Source: Lonicera japonica
Lineage: Eukaryota > Streptophyta > Magnoliopsida > Dipsacales > Caprifoliaceae
Direction of reading: 5' to 3'
Length of the DNA: 64,000 bases
Assembly: GCA_021464415.1 (NCBI GenBank)
Contig: CM038467.1
Location: 35,619,226 to 35,683,225 of the forward strand
In this document: positions 49,466 through 62,020 of the stretch, in pieces
How positions within the stretch are numbered: the first letter of the stretch is position 1
How the letters are laid out: every line of letters starts with the position of its first letter
Made by a program: the position numbers and the translations under genes
The notes under the pieces: model-generated
Told to the model about the DNA's origin: nothing
Databases searched by the model: none
What the model saw: only the letters and a program-made list of their open reading frames with translations

Positions 49466-51192
49466 TCGCGTTTTTTGCGCTAAAATTTTGAAAAGTAAAA
49501 TTGATGAGTAATTAAGATGCGTGAAAAACTTATTTTTCTTCATTTATATTTCTCCAAATGTTGCCAAATTTGTCATTTTATGGTTTTTATGGGTAAGATG
49601 AAAAAATCTTTAAAAAAGTAGAAACTATAAAATATCCCACCCAATAATTCATCAAATGCACTTGAATTATAAAAAAACAGGTGTTAGTTTTGTTATTTTC
49701 TTTTTACTAAACGCACCTCAACAATACTTTTCTTTCATTTTTTTCAACTTGATTATTTACAAAAAGTGGTACAAGGATGGACTCATACTATTAGACCTTC
49801 AATTGATTTATACACCTATTAAAGTGTATTTGGTAAGTTCAATTCTACAATATAGAATTAACATTGGAGCATGATTTTAAAATTTTATTATTTGAATAAA
49901 CTAAAAAGCTATAGTTTTAAAATACTACCGAAATTTAAATTTTAAAAAATTGAATTATTTATGTAGAACAGAGCTTTTCAATTCCAAATCCCATTCAATT
50001 CAAACAAAAATTCACCATCAATCACTTCCGCCCCTTACCCTAAGCTATTTGCACCCCAACTCCCTGCTCCCCTCCCACCCACACCCACAATTGTTAATAA
50101 TAATAAAAAAAATATAGAAAATAAAAGAAAACACCTAATACAAATGCACAATCCAAACACTCCTGTAGGCCAACCCCCACCCTCACCCCCCCCACCCCAC
50201 CCCAAAACCCACCCACCAACACAATTTCACTCATTCTTAACTGTGTGCATCCCACCCCACCCCTACAAACCCCAACCCCGACTATATACATCCATCCCAC
50301 CCCAACACCTTATATACACACAAAACATGTACAACTTACATCCATCCAACCCCCAACACCTACATCCATCCCAACCCCAACACCTGATATACACACATAA
50401 TATGTACAACATACAATACATTTATATGATATTTACATGTATAATGAAAATGATACTACCGTCCCTTACAAATTTTAAATAAATTCTACAAATTAATCGC
50501 ACAAACTGAATTAAAATTTTAATAAAATTTCAAATAAAAAGTACATCCCAATAGTATTGCAATTCGAAGAATTGCCGTTCTATGATTTATTCTTACAAAA
50601 TTTTAAAACAGCGCAACTAAATGCACCTTAATGTACTTAGATCACAAAGAATACACTCACATGAAAACAACTCAATTTAAAAGAAACCAATTTAAAATGC
50701 ATAAAATATCAATATTTCAATTTGGCGAGTTTATTAGAATGTGTGAAAAAACAAACTTCCACAAACCCATATTCTAACCAACAACCCCATATTCTAACCA
50801 ATAAATAACGACCACAATAGTATATGTGTATATATGTCCTTCATCTGAGATTATTGCACAAAATTACTACAAAATGCGAGTTTGATTGCGAACAATACAC
50901 ATACATCAAAAAGAGGAAACCGCGTACAAAAGAGCATGATACATTACAAGCTCTACAAAACCAGCCTCCTCAGATTTAAAGAGATACAACCTGGGTAACA
51001 AAAACAAAAAAAAAAAATACTCTTAAAACACACACCCCACATTGAACTATATAGCAATATTTACAAAAAGATAGATACACAAACACACACACACACACAT
51101 TATCCTAAAAGGAAGAACACAACACACACGACTTGCTGAAAACTGAGGCGCATATTTCTCTCTTCTTATGTGTAGAAAGACGTCGTCAAATA
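49466..51192. other. spacer and probable 3' untranslated region of the DRM1 gene
   Basis: 49466-50870 is AT-rich except for a C-rich patch at 50160-50400 with ACATCCATCCCA and ATATACACACA motifs repeated about twice. The forward frame at 50144-50482 is only a translation of this low-complexity DNA. From about 50870 to 51192 the DNA probably belongs to the 3' end of the minus-strand DRM1 transcript. Confidence 0.45.
50284..50410. repeat. imperfect C-rich minisatellite
   Basis: TACATCCATCCCA..CCCCAACACCT followed by TATACACACA and ATGTACAAC occurs twice with a shorter partial copy between. Confidence 0.6.
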
Positions 51193-53647
51193 TCACAGGT
51201 CGTAAGGAGGACGAGGGTTCCCGGGTCCAATCCCACTAGCCCTCTCGAAAGCATCCGATGTAGACCTCCTCCTAAACCGAAAATTCTCCCTCCCTCCTCC
51301 TGATTAACACCATTCACCATTAACGTTTCTGTTAGCACCAAAACACATGCTACGTATCACTAATAAAATTACTCCTACAATCTAAAATAAAAATCTTACA
51401 CAATCAATATATGCATACAAGGAGAGGATATCAAAGGTAGAAATGCTAAACCTTAAACCCTAAGCAGTAATGGTGTGTTTCATACTTCCGCGAAAGTGAT
51501 CAACAATTTATGTTATGTATCTTCACTAGTACTAATTGTGTCTAAATTTCCTACGTACAATTTGATTTAGACTACATTAAACTACCCTTTTCGTGTAATT
51601 CAGAGAATACCTCCCCTTAAGTTTAGGATTTCTATGGAAATTTTTCAATTTACAATACATGCATGGAATTCAATTCTTTTGTGTGTAACTAATCAACAAA
51701 CAGATCGATGATTAACATAGAGAAAGGCGCGGGTATTACAAATATTTCATATACATTAACACGTGCATGTGCACGTGCAATTAAAAAATAAATGATACTA
51801 GAAACCAAAACACACTCGATACAAAAATTGGAATATTGTATAAGAAAAGATGATACACATCTTCCATGCACATAAAAATAAACTCAGTCGATGCTTTATT
51901 TTAACTAGTAATAGAAAATTACAAAGACTACTTCAATGATCATTTTATGGTATAACAAGATATAAATATATACACCCAAGATATTTTCATTATCATCATT
52001 GTATCAGGGCTTTTTATATTACCTGGGCAAATAGATCATAATTTTTTTGAGTGACAGATTATTTTCGCAATCAAACATTAATGATATAGATATAAATTAT
52101 TATAAGCTGTGTTTATCCTTAACAACTATATTAGACGGCTAAGATCAGTTTATCATATCAAATTACCTAGCGCGGCCGAGTTTAATTTAATCTACCTTAT
52201 TTAACATGCACATTTAACTATTCCATTAGAAATAGTAACTCTACACTATTTCAGTCACTGATTAATAATAGTGCCGCATCATCCGAGACACTTCCGAAAA
52301 TAATTGAACATAATTTAGCAATATGTCAACAAAAATACTATGCAACTTGCATGACATCTTTAATTAAAATAATAGTAGATTAAGATGTCTTCTAAACCAA
52401 AAATAGACAATAATTGGTGGTACATACCAATTTGTTCAACCATGCATAGCTACTTCTTCACTGACAAGGACAAAAATGTCTTTTTAATTCTTTTTTAAGG
52501 GCCAGATGTCATTTTCAAGGGGAGCAAACAACAATAATTGCGCACCTAAAATGTGGACCCCAATTAATAACTTAAATAATTTCATTATACTCTACCCCCT
52601 AGGCCCCTATAAGAAATTGACATCATGGCCAATGACCAAACAGCCCTTAAATCCAATCTTCATGGATTATTTTAGCTCCACTATCATTGGAAGTGCCGTT
52701 TACTATTTAACATATTAGTCAGGGGCAAATCGGTCATAAAAAAAAGGTAATCAAAGTCTTACCGGCAAATGGAGATACAGGAGGTGTAGTACCGGCCGGT
52801 GAGATCGGCGGCGAGGATCCGATCTGCTTCCCCTGATTAGGTTTTACTATCATGATACTCCTCGTCACCTTCATCGAATCGTCCGCTGCAGCTGCGCCGA
52901 CCGATTCTGTTTAACAAAACAAATCCGGTGGCTTAGAAATAAACGAGATTCATCACTAGAACAAATTCATTTCCAATTAGTACAAACCCTAACTTAATAT
53001 TCATAATCAAAGTTTAATAATCAAAACAACCAAAACTAATTTAATGTCGAAATTATTATTGTTATAATATCTAAAAATGGTACGATTCTGATCATTTCGA
53101 TCCAATTTTTTAATGTAAATCAAATTCATCTAAATTATAAACCCCAACTCTAATCATAATCTAAGCATTGAATAAAAACATGAAGATTAAAGTGTTAGAA
53201 TTCTAATTTGGTAATAGTATTTTATATTATACTACTGTAAGAATCTAAAATTTGTAGGAATCTAAACATTTTTATCCAAATTATTACTCTGAATGAAATC
53301 CATCAAAATTACTAACCCCAACTTGCATCATAATCAAAGTATTGTAAAAAAGCATGAAAATCAACGAGCAATTTAGATAATTAGATTCTAATTTGAGAAA
53401 AAGAAATCTAAAATTTGTGGGAAATGAAGATTTTGATCTGAATTACTATTTTTAATCAATAGGGTTTTGATTCCATTTTTTCCATTTATTTATCCACTGG
53501 GTCACCGGAGTAAGATAGCAACAACGGCGTACCCTTAGCGGAGTTCGATCGGGGGCTAAACGTCGACTGTTTCCGGAGCTTCCCAAGGCCGCTTTCCGGC
53601 CGGGGACCGGCAACTGTGTCGTCCCACAGCTGGTCCAGTAAGCTCAT
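51193..53647 (-). CDS. DRM1: DRM1/ARP dormancy-associated, auxin-repressed family protein, 3 exons, 130 aa
   Basis: Coding exons on the minus strand are 53647-53506, 52906-52763 and 51299-51193 (stop TGA). Introns are GT..AG, phases agree, and the total is 393 nt. Residues 1-30 (MSLLDQLWDDTVAG, then GLGKLRKQSTF) are the family signature start. Residues 62-70 (TRSIMIVKP) and a Pro/Ser-rich part (PPISPAGTTPPVSPF) form the middle. Residues 103-130 (RFRRRSTSDAFERASGIG, then a PPYDL end) are the conserved C-terminus. The family is small, plant-specific and largely disordered, expressed strongly in dormant or non-growing tissue and repressed by auxin or sugar; its biochemical role is unknown. No signal peptide or membrane segment is seen. 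The residues 40-58 between the N-terminal and central blocks vary among members. The gene looks intact. Confidence 0.94.
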
Positions 53648-53770
53648 GGCGTATTTTAGCGAGAAAATGCGTAGGTTAGCGGCGTAGGTTAGCGGCTTAG
53701 TTTAAGAAAGAAAAACTGCACTCTCAACACACCCAACAAGAGAGGAGATGGATAAGCGAAGTGAGGAGGA

Positions 53771-53780
53771 GATATTTATG
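53771..53780 (-). promoter_or_regulatory. TATA-box candidate of the DRM1 gene
   Basis: CATAAATATC on the minus strand lies about 125 bp upstream of the ATG, which leaves room for a leader of roughly 90 bases. Confidence 0.5.
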
Positions 53781-53936
53781 GACGGATTGGGGCGTTAAAG
53801 GTCGAGGAAGTTGCGTTGAATCGTGGCCGTCGATCTGGGCCGGATGGATCTGGCGTGACGTGGACGGCAGATCGATGAACACGTATTGAGATAAGAACGG
53901 CGTGATGATGGTGCTCTAGCGTTAGGGTGAGGCCGC

Positions 53937-53991
53937 CACGTGGACTATTCTGTAGCGGGATAAGAAGGCAGCTCACGTGACGGAGCACGTG
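53937..53991 (-). promoter_or_regulatory. cluster of three CACGTG G-boxes upstream of DRM1
   Basis: CACGTG occurs at 53937-53942, 53974-53979 and 53986-53991, about 160-220 bp upstream of the TATA candidate. The contexts GCCACGTGG, TCACGTGAC and GCACGTGAT fit ABRE/G-box sites bound by bZIP and bHLH factors. This agrees with the stress, light or dormancy response known for the family. Occupancy is inferred, not shown. Confidence 0.6.
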
Positions 53992-53994
53992 ATA

Positions 53995-54621
53995 TGTGTC
54001 AGTGTCAGAGGGTGAGGTGGAAACACGAAAATGCCCCTGATTTTATCCTCAAGAAGTGAACTTGAAGATAAAAAGGTTATGGATAATTACGAAAATTGCT
54101 CAGCGATTTTTGGCAAATTGCCGTACGATACTGACGTACGTGACGTATTTCGCATCTCTATTAAATTATTATTAAAATACTTTCACATATTGAAAAAAAA
54201 AAAAATATTCATTTTATAAAGTGAAACTTATAATTTTACATATGAAAAAAAAAATTGCTTAATCACTTTGCCGAATATAATTTCAAAGTTAATATAATAT
54301 TAATTATAATATGCGGAGTCATAATTTTTCAATATTGCACTAAAATAAATATGTACAATATTTAAATTTTTTTGTAAATATATACACTAATGTTAAAAAA
54401 AATAGAAATGTAGATTATAAGATTGAAATTAAGACCCCTTAATAAAAAGAATATTTTTTGATAGGAAAAAAATATTAATTGTAGAAGTATTTTATATTTT
54501 TAAAATTGTATATTACTTTGATAATAATCCAATTTTGCCTCAATGGCATGCAACTTAATCCTTACCTCGCTAGCAGAAATAAGGGTTTTTTCTTTGGTCG
54601 TAAAATTATAGAAAAAACTTA
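53995..54621. other. AT-rich spacer
   Basis: No gene is recognised. The ORF at 54031-54219 has no family features. Confidence 0.4.
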
Positions 54622-55224
54622 GACCATCTTCACTCTAATAACAAATAGTCCAAATATTAACTTTTACATACCTCGCCCGATAATGTGAAAAGGTAAAAGT
54701 GGATAAGATAGTTTATATACAAGTCAAATATTACAGTAGACAATTATATACACTACACAATATATGGTGTATCGGGATAGAATACCAAGCTTTACACATG
54801 ATGCATTGTGTAATAGTATTTTTTTATTTCAATAACACATCATGTGTCGCGTGATATCCATATTTATATACTCTTACTTACATTCTTCACATGGAAGATA
54901 GGGCTGATACCCATATTTATATACACATACTTTCTTTCACATGGAAGATAGGCTCATATCCATATTTATATAAACATAGATTCATTCTTCACATGGAGGA
55001 TAGGTTTTGGAGGTGAAAAGTGTACTAACACGACACATGATGTGTTGTGAAAAAAATTTTATAGCACAACACGTCATGTGTCTTTCAAACACACCAGTTC
55101 TCTCACGACACATGATGTATCGTGAGAGCTATTGTAACACTTCTTGTATTGCATTTTATTCTTTATTGATTAGCTAAATATCTATTTTTATATTACAATT
55201 TTCTATTATGCAATAGAAATGGTC
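54622..55224. mobile_element. candidate Harbinger-like MITE
   Basis: The left end GACCATCTTCACTCTAATAA and the reverse-complemented right end GACCATTTCTATTGCATAAT share the GACCAT start seen in the element at 34447. The flanks are TTA and CTA, one mismatch from a 3-bp duplication. ACACATGATGTGT-like palindromes recur inside. Confidence 0.4.
54854..55007. repeat. three tandem copies of a unit of about 50 bp
   Basis: Each copy reads ATATCCATATTTATATA (or ATACCC), a variable middle, then TTTCACATGGAAGATAGG or a close variant. Starts are 54854, 54907 and 54956. Confidence 0.8.
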
Positions 55225-56282
55225 CTAGATCTCTATTAATTTTATAAAAAAAATGTTAAAATAAAGGGAGGGGTTAAAGTCAAAATCATGGAGAAAAAAG
55301 GTATTGTAGCATCCCTTTATTTAGGTGAGCACAATTTAAGAAATTTGCTAAAACATGCATTACATTACTTTACGGATTCATATTACGAATTACAAATTTC
55401 TTAGGATACGTTTTTTTCTCTTTTTCTCCTTTCATGCTAGGTTATTATTAGATTTAATTCAGCGGTAATTATTCTGAATTCAACTCTAAGATTAACTTAA
55501 AGTTTTTTAGGTTGAATTCTAACAAAAATAACAAGATACTATTTGATATATAAATTCTAGAAAAAAAAATACCTCGTTATCTATTTCTCATAAAATAAAC
55601 ATACTGTTAATTATTTCTCAAACACTAATCTTTTTTAATACTTTTGCTAGTTCCTATAAAATAGACTTACTTTTAAAATCTCAGGTTTTAATTTATACCA
55701 CATAAATATTTGTTAGCTCTAACTCAAGGAATTGGCAATAATACTTCATTTTAGGTATTTCCCACTGTATTTTCTTCGGTTAAAAAAGAAAAAAAAACAT
55801 GTATTTCTTATACATTGAGGCATTATTTAGCTTCATTCTGCTTTTCATTTCAAACTGCTTGTATACAAATAATACATACATATTTCTTGTGCACAAACAA
55901 TTAGTGCATCAACTAAAGTTCCCATGTTATTCAACATATAAAAAGTTACGGGTTATATTTTTACTGAAGGTGTTTGGAATGAATTTATTGTAGTGGCATA
56001 TATATAAAAAAATAATTTGTGATGTATCGCTATTTTACCGATTAACGACTCTTCTTCCATCCCCCAAGACTAAATTAGCATTATCGCTTTAGATTCGAAA
56101 ATAAAATTTAAAATTCTAACTAGTGTATCTCTACATGCATTATAATAAATTAAGATTGCAATAAATTAAGATTTTGGAAACATTATTATAAATTAAGATT
56201 TAAGAGCCACACGTTTTTAGAAATAATTAATTGACCAAATCTCATCACAATAGTAATTAAATTAGTTTTAATCTTGATCAAT

Positions 56283-56321
<39 letters not shown>

Positions 56322-57426
56322 AAAGATAGAAGTTCTTTTAGGGTGACGCTAATTATACATACCACTTTGCTCGATAACGCTCTATTTCATTTACTAGGTG
56401 CAATAGCACCGATTGAATGAGTAGTATAGCACCGATTGAATGAGTATATACTACATGCATATGGGTTGAGTTACTCTTGGGTATAAAAAAAATAAACTGA
56501 CTCGGTACAATTGCTCCAAGTAATTAAATGTTCACATATTTAGTGATTTTGTGCCGAGTAAATGTGCACATACTCGGGTGTTATTGCACCGAGCTAATTT
56601 ATAATACAAATGAGGGATTTACTATTCTTTGACAATGACCACTAACTTTTTGAATCCAAAGGTTCAAAATAATTTGAAAAGATCCAATGGTCTCTAAAAC
56701 ACTACACCCTTTTATAAAGAAGAAAAAATACATTTTTTTTCTTATGCACATTCTCTCTCACTACATTCATATATATATAAATAAAAGAAAATAAAATGTT
56801 TTTCTCTCTCTTAATAAGTTAATTTTTTTTAGATGAAAATGAAAGAAAAAAAAAAAGAAAAGCGAAATTAAAAAATATATATATAATGAAATTAACCTGT
56901 GGGCAAAAATTAATTGTAGTAATTTTTTAGTAGATTTATTGATTATTGTTGGAAAATGCCATCACATCTATTGGCAAAAATTTGTGGGCAAGAAAATGTT
57001 AAGGGTCAATAGAATAATTTTAATTTTATTCAATATCTTAAAAAAAAGATGAGTATTTTGGTGAAATATTCTTCATATTTTTTTAATTATAATTTAAACT
57101 TTTTTTCTTATCCACTGCCTAAAGAGTTAAATTTCATATATAAAACAAAAAAAATGCCTTAAAAATAAATTATTTTCTTATTTACTTTTCAATCGACTTT
57201 GCAATAAAAACGCATAATAAGTTTATTCCTTTTTTAATTTCACTTTCCTAAAGAATTAAATTCCTTTTTTAATTTCACTTTTCTAAAGAATTAAATTCCT
57301 TTTTTGTAATAAAAAAAATTTCAAATACAAAACTAAAGATATCTATAATAAATCCAACGGTTAGCATTATTTATTATTTTACTGACATCTTTTTTTCTTT
57401 TTCTGGTCATACTTACACACCTACCC

Positions 57427-57468
<42 letters not shown>

Positions 57469-57544
57469 CTTCCGGGAGTGGGTTTTGATTGTTCTGTAAC
57501 GAAGGTGGGAGAGTTGATTCAATGATTAAATTTTTCAATGTTAC
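55225..57544. other. AT-rich spacer with microsatellites
   Basis: It contains an AT run at about 56286-56318 and a CT run followed by an AT run at about 57427-57468. AGCACCGATTGAATGAGTA is duplicated at about 56406-56445. No gene is recognised. Confidence 0.45.
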
Positions 57545-59193
57545 TGATGCGCGTAAAATAGTGCAATCGTATACACCCAAGTGTAGGCGGTCAAGTTGTA
57601 ATATAGACTTATGGAAGTCCGAATGTCGAACCACAGGGAGGGGACTAAAGCTTTTGTAGATCACTTGTTTATATAGTAATTATTGATTGTTATGAATTGC
57701 TTTGTGGAGAAATGTGTAAAACAAAACTTAAAGTTATGAGAATATTCTTGTATTTAAGGAAAGCGAAGGCTTTGGGGGTTTATTTGTTATTTATTGGGAA
57801 CCATGGTTTATGAATCCAATTCGGCTAATTCATTCTCCTTATTGTGTTGCATATTGTACTTTTCATTTAGAAGTCTAGATGTTAACGGTAAAAGATTTCG
57901 AGGAAATACAACCAATCCAACTTTACTAGACTACCTTATGAGGGAAGACAAACACCACATTTAAGAAGAAAAATAAGCAATTAGAGAGTTCTCAAATATA
58001 GGCACAAAGTATGTTTAAGTGTTGTTGGTGACAAGGGAAAATAAAACCTTACTTTACATTTAACCATAAGATGTGACCATATTTATTTGAAATAAAACTC
58101 TATAATTTTATATAAAAAGCATAGCCATCCATTTATAATGGTGATTGTAAAATAATATATGCTTACTTGAAGTACTTTGTTTATATATAAATGATTTAAC
58201 TAGTACTAATCATACATGGCATGAATAGTCTATGTATCATTTATGTACTAAACATGTCCATTAATCACTAAAGAACTCCATATACATGGCATAAGGAGGC
58301 AAAAGAGATTAAAATGGAGGTTCCATAGTATTTATGATGTTTTAAGCCATCAAATATTATGGACTATTATTAATAGATGAGAAGCAAAATTATTTAACAA
58401 TACTAGGCACAGAGCTTTTAAAGAATTGAAAACTTGACCATGTTTACCTTTTAAAACAAATTCACCCCCTAGTCTTGGCTAGGTGATTCACCCCTCCATA
58501 GATGAATACATGATAATAATGAAGAAGAATCAACAAAATACTTGTATTAATAGATATGAAATGAGTCTATTACAAGTGATTGAGAATATAAGAAGAAGAA
58601 GAATATTTCAATATATTTTTCTCTCTTTATTACAAGAAGATTTCTCACTCTCCAATTCTCTTCATGCCCTAAATGGAATGGGGTGTGGATGTATTTATAG
58701 TAGTTTAATACACATCCAATGGTCTACATTCAATCTCACCAACTATGATCTAAGGGCTCACATTTATTCTCACATAATACAAGTGATGTAAGTCATGACA
58801 TCATCAAATACTAGTCAAATACATGATGTAAGCAATGACATCATCAATACATGATGTAAGCAATGACATCATCAAATACTAGTCAAATACATGATTTTAA
58901 AACAAAATAAAAAATAAATTCTTATAATTAAAACTACTTAAAATAATGCTTCCAAATTATTCTAATTGGTTAAAGACCATGTAGCCTTATCCGCGTAATC
59001 CTTGCCATTCTTCTTTGATCCTTTGAATGATCCCTTTCAACGACAAAAAATAGCTTGCAATAATTTGTTAACACATTAATTTGCTATGAACCAACAAATC
59101 ATAATTTGAGGTTTAATTAGTGTATTTAGCCATATAAGAGCACTATAATGTTTAGAAAAGTGTATTCTCATATTCAATATAGTGCGCTTATCA
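57545..59193 (-). mobile_element. probable solo LTR of a gypsy-type element (minus orientation)
   Basis: Read on the minus strand the segment starts TGATAAGCGCAC and ends ACGCGCATCA, so TG...CA. Before the end it carries CCCTGTGGTTCGACATTCGG and ACTTGGGTGTATACGATTGC, strings I associate with the 3' part of plant Athila/Tat-type LTRs. A TATA box (CTATAAATAC, near 58695) and an AATAAAG signal further on suit an LTR promoter. No primer site or second LTR is nearby. Flanks are GTTAC and GTTGT (3 of 5 alike), so the target duplication is doubtful. Confidence 0.5.
58786..58895. repeat. repeated as-1-like motif ATGATGTAAGCAATGACATC
   Basis: Three copies (one with AAGTCATGACATC) lie within about 110 bp, separated by ATCAAATACTAGTCAAATAC or a shorter spacer. 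They stand upstream of the LTR TATA box in the minus orientation. The spacing of TGATG and TGACA half sites resembles the as-1 element of TGA-type bZIP factors. Confidence 0.6.
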
Positions 59194-61175
59194 GTTGTCG
59201 AGACGCATATCAATTAAACTGGTCTGGATAAGAGGATTGGTTGATTAATGTGACGGGAATAAATGGCTTGGTGGTTTGACAATTTAAATTTGCCGGCATC
59301 ATGACGGATGGGGGTTGTTTTCTCTGGATGGTGGGGGAGGGAAAAACAATATTTAGAAATTCAAAATTCAAAGTTGAGAAATTCATTTGATTTAAGTTTT
59401 TTTTCAACTCAAATTAAGAATAGTCCAAAAAAAAAGGAACTCAAATTAAGAAACTTTGTAAAAAAAATATGCCTTCTAAGGCTACAAGAGAGAAGGAAGG
59501 AAGGACCGGGCGTGGGAGAGTTGGAAATTGAGTTTAATTAACAACTTAAATACCTTTTTTGACCTGAAATAAGTAGTTTCATTTTTTTTAACAAATATAG
59601 CTTGATTAACATATACAAAAGTACCTGTAAAGAAAATAAATATTCACTTGACCCATAATCAATGTAATACAAAGTAAATTAGAATATATTATTTTGGGAA
59701 AATAGTAAATTAGATTTATTATATGTTAATTGTAATTTAAAACATTATACTTTACACTAAATTTCATTTTGATCATTATCCTTTTTTTTCTGTAAAAAAA
59801 ATTACATCACATTTTTTGTGTTCCACTTTAATCATAGTAATTCACACTGTTAACAATTTGTTGATGGAATCCTACGTGACTGTTCCAACTAATATTCCCC
59901 ATTTATATGTTGAAAGAGATTTTACATACAATGTAATGAACTTTGTGTTGTGATTCAACATGAGTAGGTCACAGTTTGTTACTCATAATTTTTTTTATTA
60001 CAATAAGACTTTGTCAGTATTTATATATTTCTTTTTTATGGTAGATTCAAATCTTAATTTGTCAAACCAAGTGCAAACAACATATTCATATTCGGTGGAT
60101 TGGTTGGTTGTATATTCTTAAAATATACAACTAAAGTATATCATTTCAATTTATAAGTATATCATTTCCCTAAAGTATATTAAAGAATTTTTTTTCCGTC
60201 TCAAATTCAAAATTCAATTTTCTATTTGGTCGTATATTTACGATTACAAAAGCTAAATAAATTTGGGCTCTTAATTAGAATTATACGATACACTTAATTA
60301 ATTAATTCGAAAGTAATGTTAAAAGGAGGTTAATTATTAATGTTGCAATACAGTACTTAATGACGGCGCATTAATCGATCACTACGTTTTGTATGTTTTA
60401 CATTTTTTTTGAAAAAACATTATATACATTTTTTTTGAATTACACACCATATCTTTTATCATCTTTTTTTTTCTTTCTTTTGATAGTGCCAGATGGCACG
60501 AACTATCTTATAATGTTAAATGAAAATTAATTATCATTGCTAATTGCTGCAATATAGTGCTTAATGATGACACATCTATCAATCACCATGTTTTTTTTAC
60601 GTTATACAGTGTTTTGCTCTCTAGAATATGGTACATTGGTTATAGACATAGAAATAGACCGGTCTCATGTCAGTTCTTAATAAGTGCGGGTTATTTTTGC
60701 CTTTACCCAAACACAACCCAATAAACTATTTTTTGATTTTTTGACAAATTTGTATATGACTTAATTTGTTATCGGGTAAGACACAACCCAATTGTTCCCG
60801 TTAAGCAGACAAAAACAAATATGTACAAACTTTAACTTGATTTATGCCATGTTATCATTTAACGTGTAATTATGAAAAATCTAATTGATTACATTACAAA
60901 ACAAAAATTGGAGCCTTAAATCGAGAAATTCTTAAAAATTGTTTGGTAAACTTTAAATTTTTGAAAAAACATTGTAAGAATTAACATTGATGTACATTTA
61001 TTTTAGAAACATTATATGTGATGATTTCTTATTTTCAACAATGTTTTATCTTTTGTAATAGTAACGAGGGTAAGTGAAAAATCAATACAAAGTTAATTAA
61101 CATCAATATATAAAACATAGCATAAGCAGACAACTAAATACTATAAAACAACTTAAATACAACTTAAAAAAAAAA
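59194..61175. other. AT-rich spacer, possibly the body of a Helitron
   Basis: No gene is recognised. If the Helitron 3' end at 61207 is real, part of this stretch belongs to that element, but a 5' TC border could not be placed. Confidence 0.35.
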
Positions 61176-61180
61176 TCTTT

Positions 61181-61207
61181 CGTGCCATCGGCACGGGCAT
61201 ACCCTAG
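61181..61207 (+). mobile_element. Helitron 3' terminus
   Basis: CGTGCCATCGGCACG forms a six-pair hairpin with an ATC loop. It is followed by GGCATACC and CTAG, then T. This matches the Helitron 3' end layout well. No RepHel coding sequence lies upstream within 2 kb, so the element is non-autonomous or truncated. Confidence 0.6.
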
Positions 61208-61687
61208 TGTTAGAATATTAGAAAGTGTTTCGGTGAGTGTAATTAACACTACTCTTTTTTTTAAATGATTGAATAAATCTTCATTGGATCAGCTAGTGAG
61301 TGTAATTGACGTTAGTCGTGCAAAGTTTTTTTTTTTTTTTGGTCATTTGCATATGTGGATTAATTATCCTAATTAATGGATCAGCTAGCCCATATAGAAC
61401 AAAATATTCATAATATCCTAAAATTTAAATATGCACTATATGTAATATCATACATTGCTATATACTCGATTAATTTATTGTCTTATTCTCTTTTTTTTAC
61501 CAGAATTAACTTTTTATTATAATATAAGTATCACTAATACTAGTAAAGCACACTGAGCCACCCTAAAATATTTATAAAAAAAGAGATTATGCATCTAGGG
61601 CTGCCGAAAACAAACATTCATCGTTGTGACGCACTAGGTAAGTTTGCTTTATCGCATTATATGTACATATCCATGTAGTCAGTATGT

Positions 61688-61991
61688 TGTTATGCCCTAA
61701 TTTGTCTAGGCAATTCAACAGGACCAGCGAGGGTTTGTAAGAAATATCAGAACAAGAAAATAGGAGAGATGAAAAGAAAAATTAAGAGAGAAAAAAGAAA
61801 TTCTTATTGATTATCAAAAACTGCTTCAACCGCCCATTACAATCTTATTTATACTTACTCTCTAACCCAAAAAACCACTTTCCCTTCTAACCAATTTACT
61901 AACCCATTTTCCAACTCATCTAACCACTTCTCTCTCTTCTACAAGTCACGTGCTGACTACAAGATGCTGAAACGTCAGCACGTTCTTGACA
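61688..61991 (-). repeat. 3' LTR of the chromovirus remnant (304 bp)
   Basis: On the minus strand it runs from TGTCAAGAACG to GCATAACA. It carries a TATA box (TATAAATA, plus strand 61847-61854). The polypurine tract is immediately upstream. The LTR is short, which suits the Reina lineage. Confidence 0.8.
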
Positions 61992-62005
61992 TTCCCTTCC
62001 CCTTC
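61992..62005 (-). other. polypurine tract of the chromovirus remnant
   Basis: GAAGGGGAAGGGAA on the minus strand abuts the 3' LTR. Confidence 0.8.
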
Positions 62006-62020
62006 AGACAGACCTTGTCC

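Noticed and set aside
50094..50482. Proline-rich and glycine-rich ORFs
   Set aside because: Both are translations of opposite strands of a C-rich low-complexity patch.
58786..58895. as-1-like repeats as evidence for an integrated pararetrovirus
   Set aside because: No movement-protein, coat or reverse-transcriptase sequence is nearby; the TG...CA borders and end motifs fit an LTR better.
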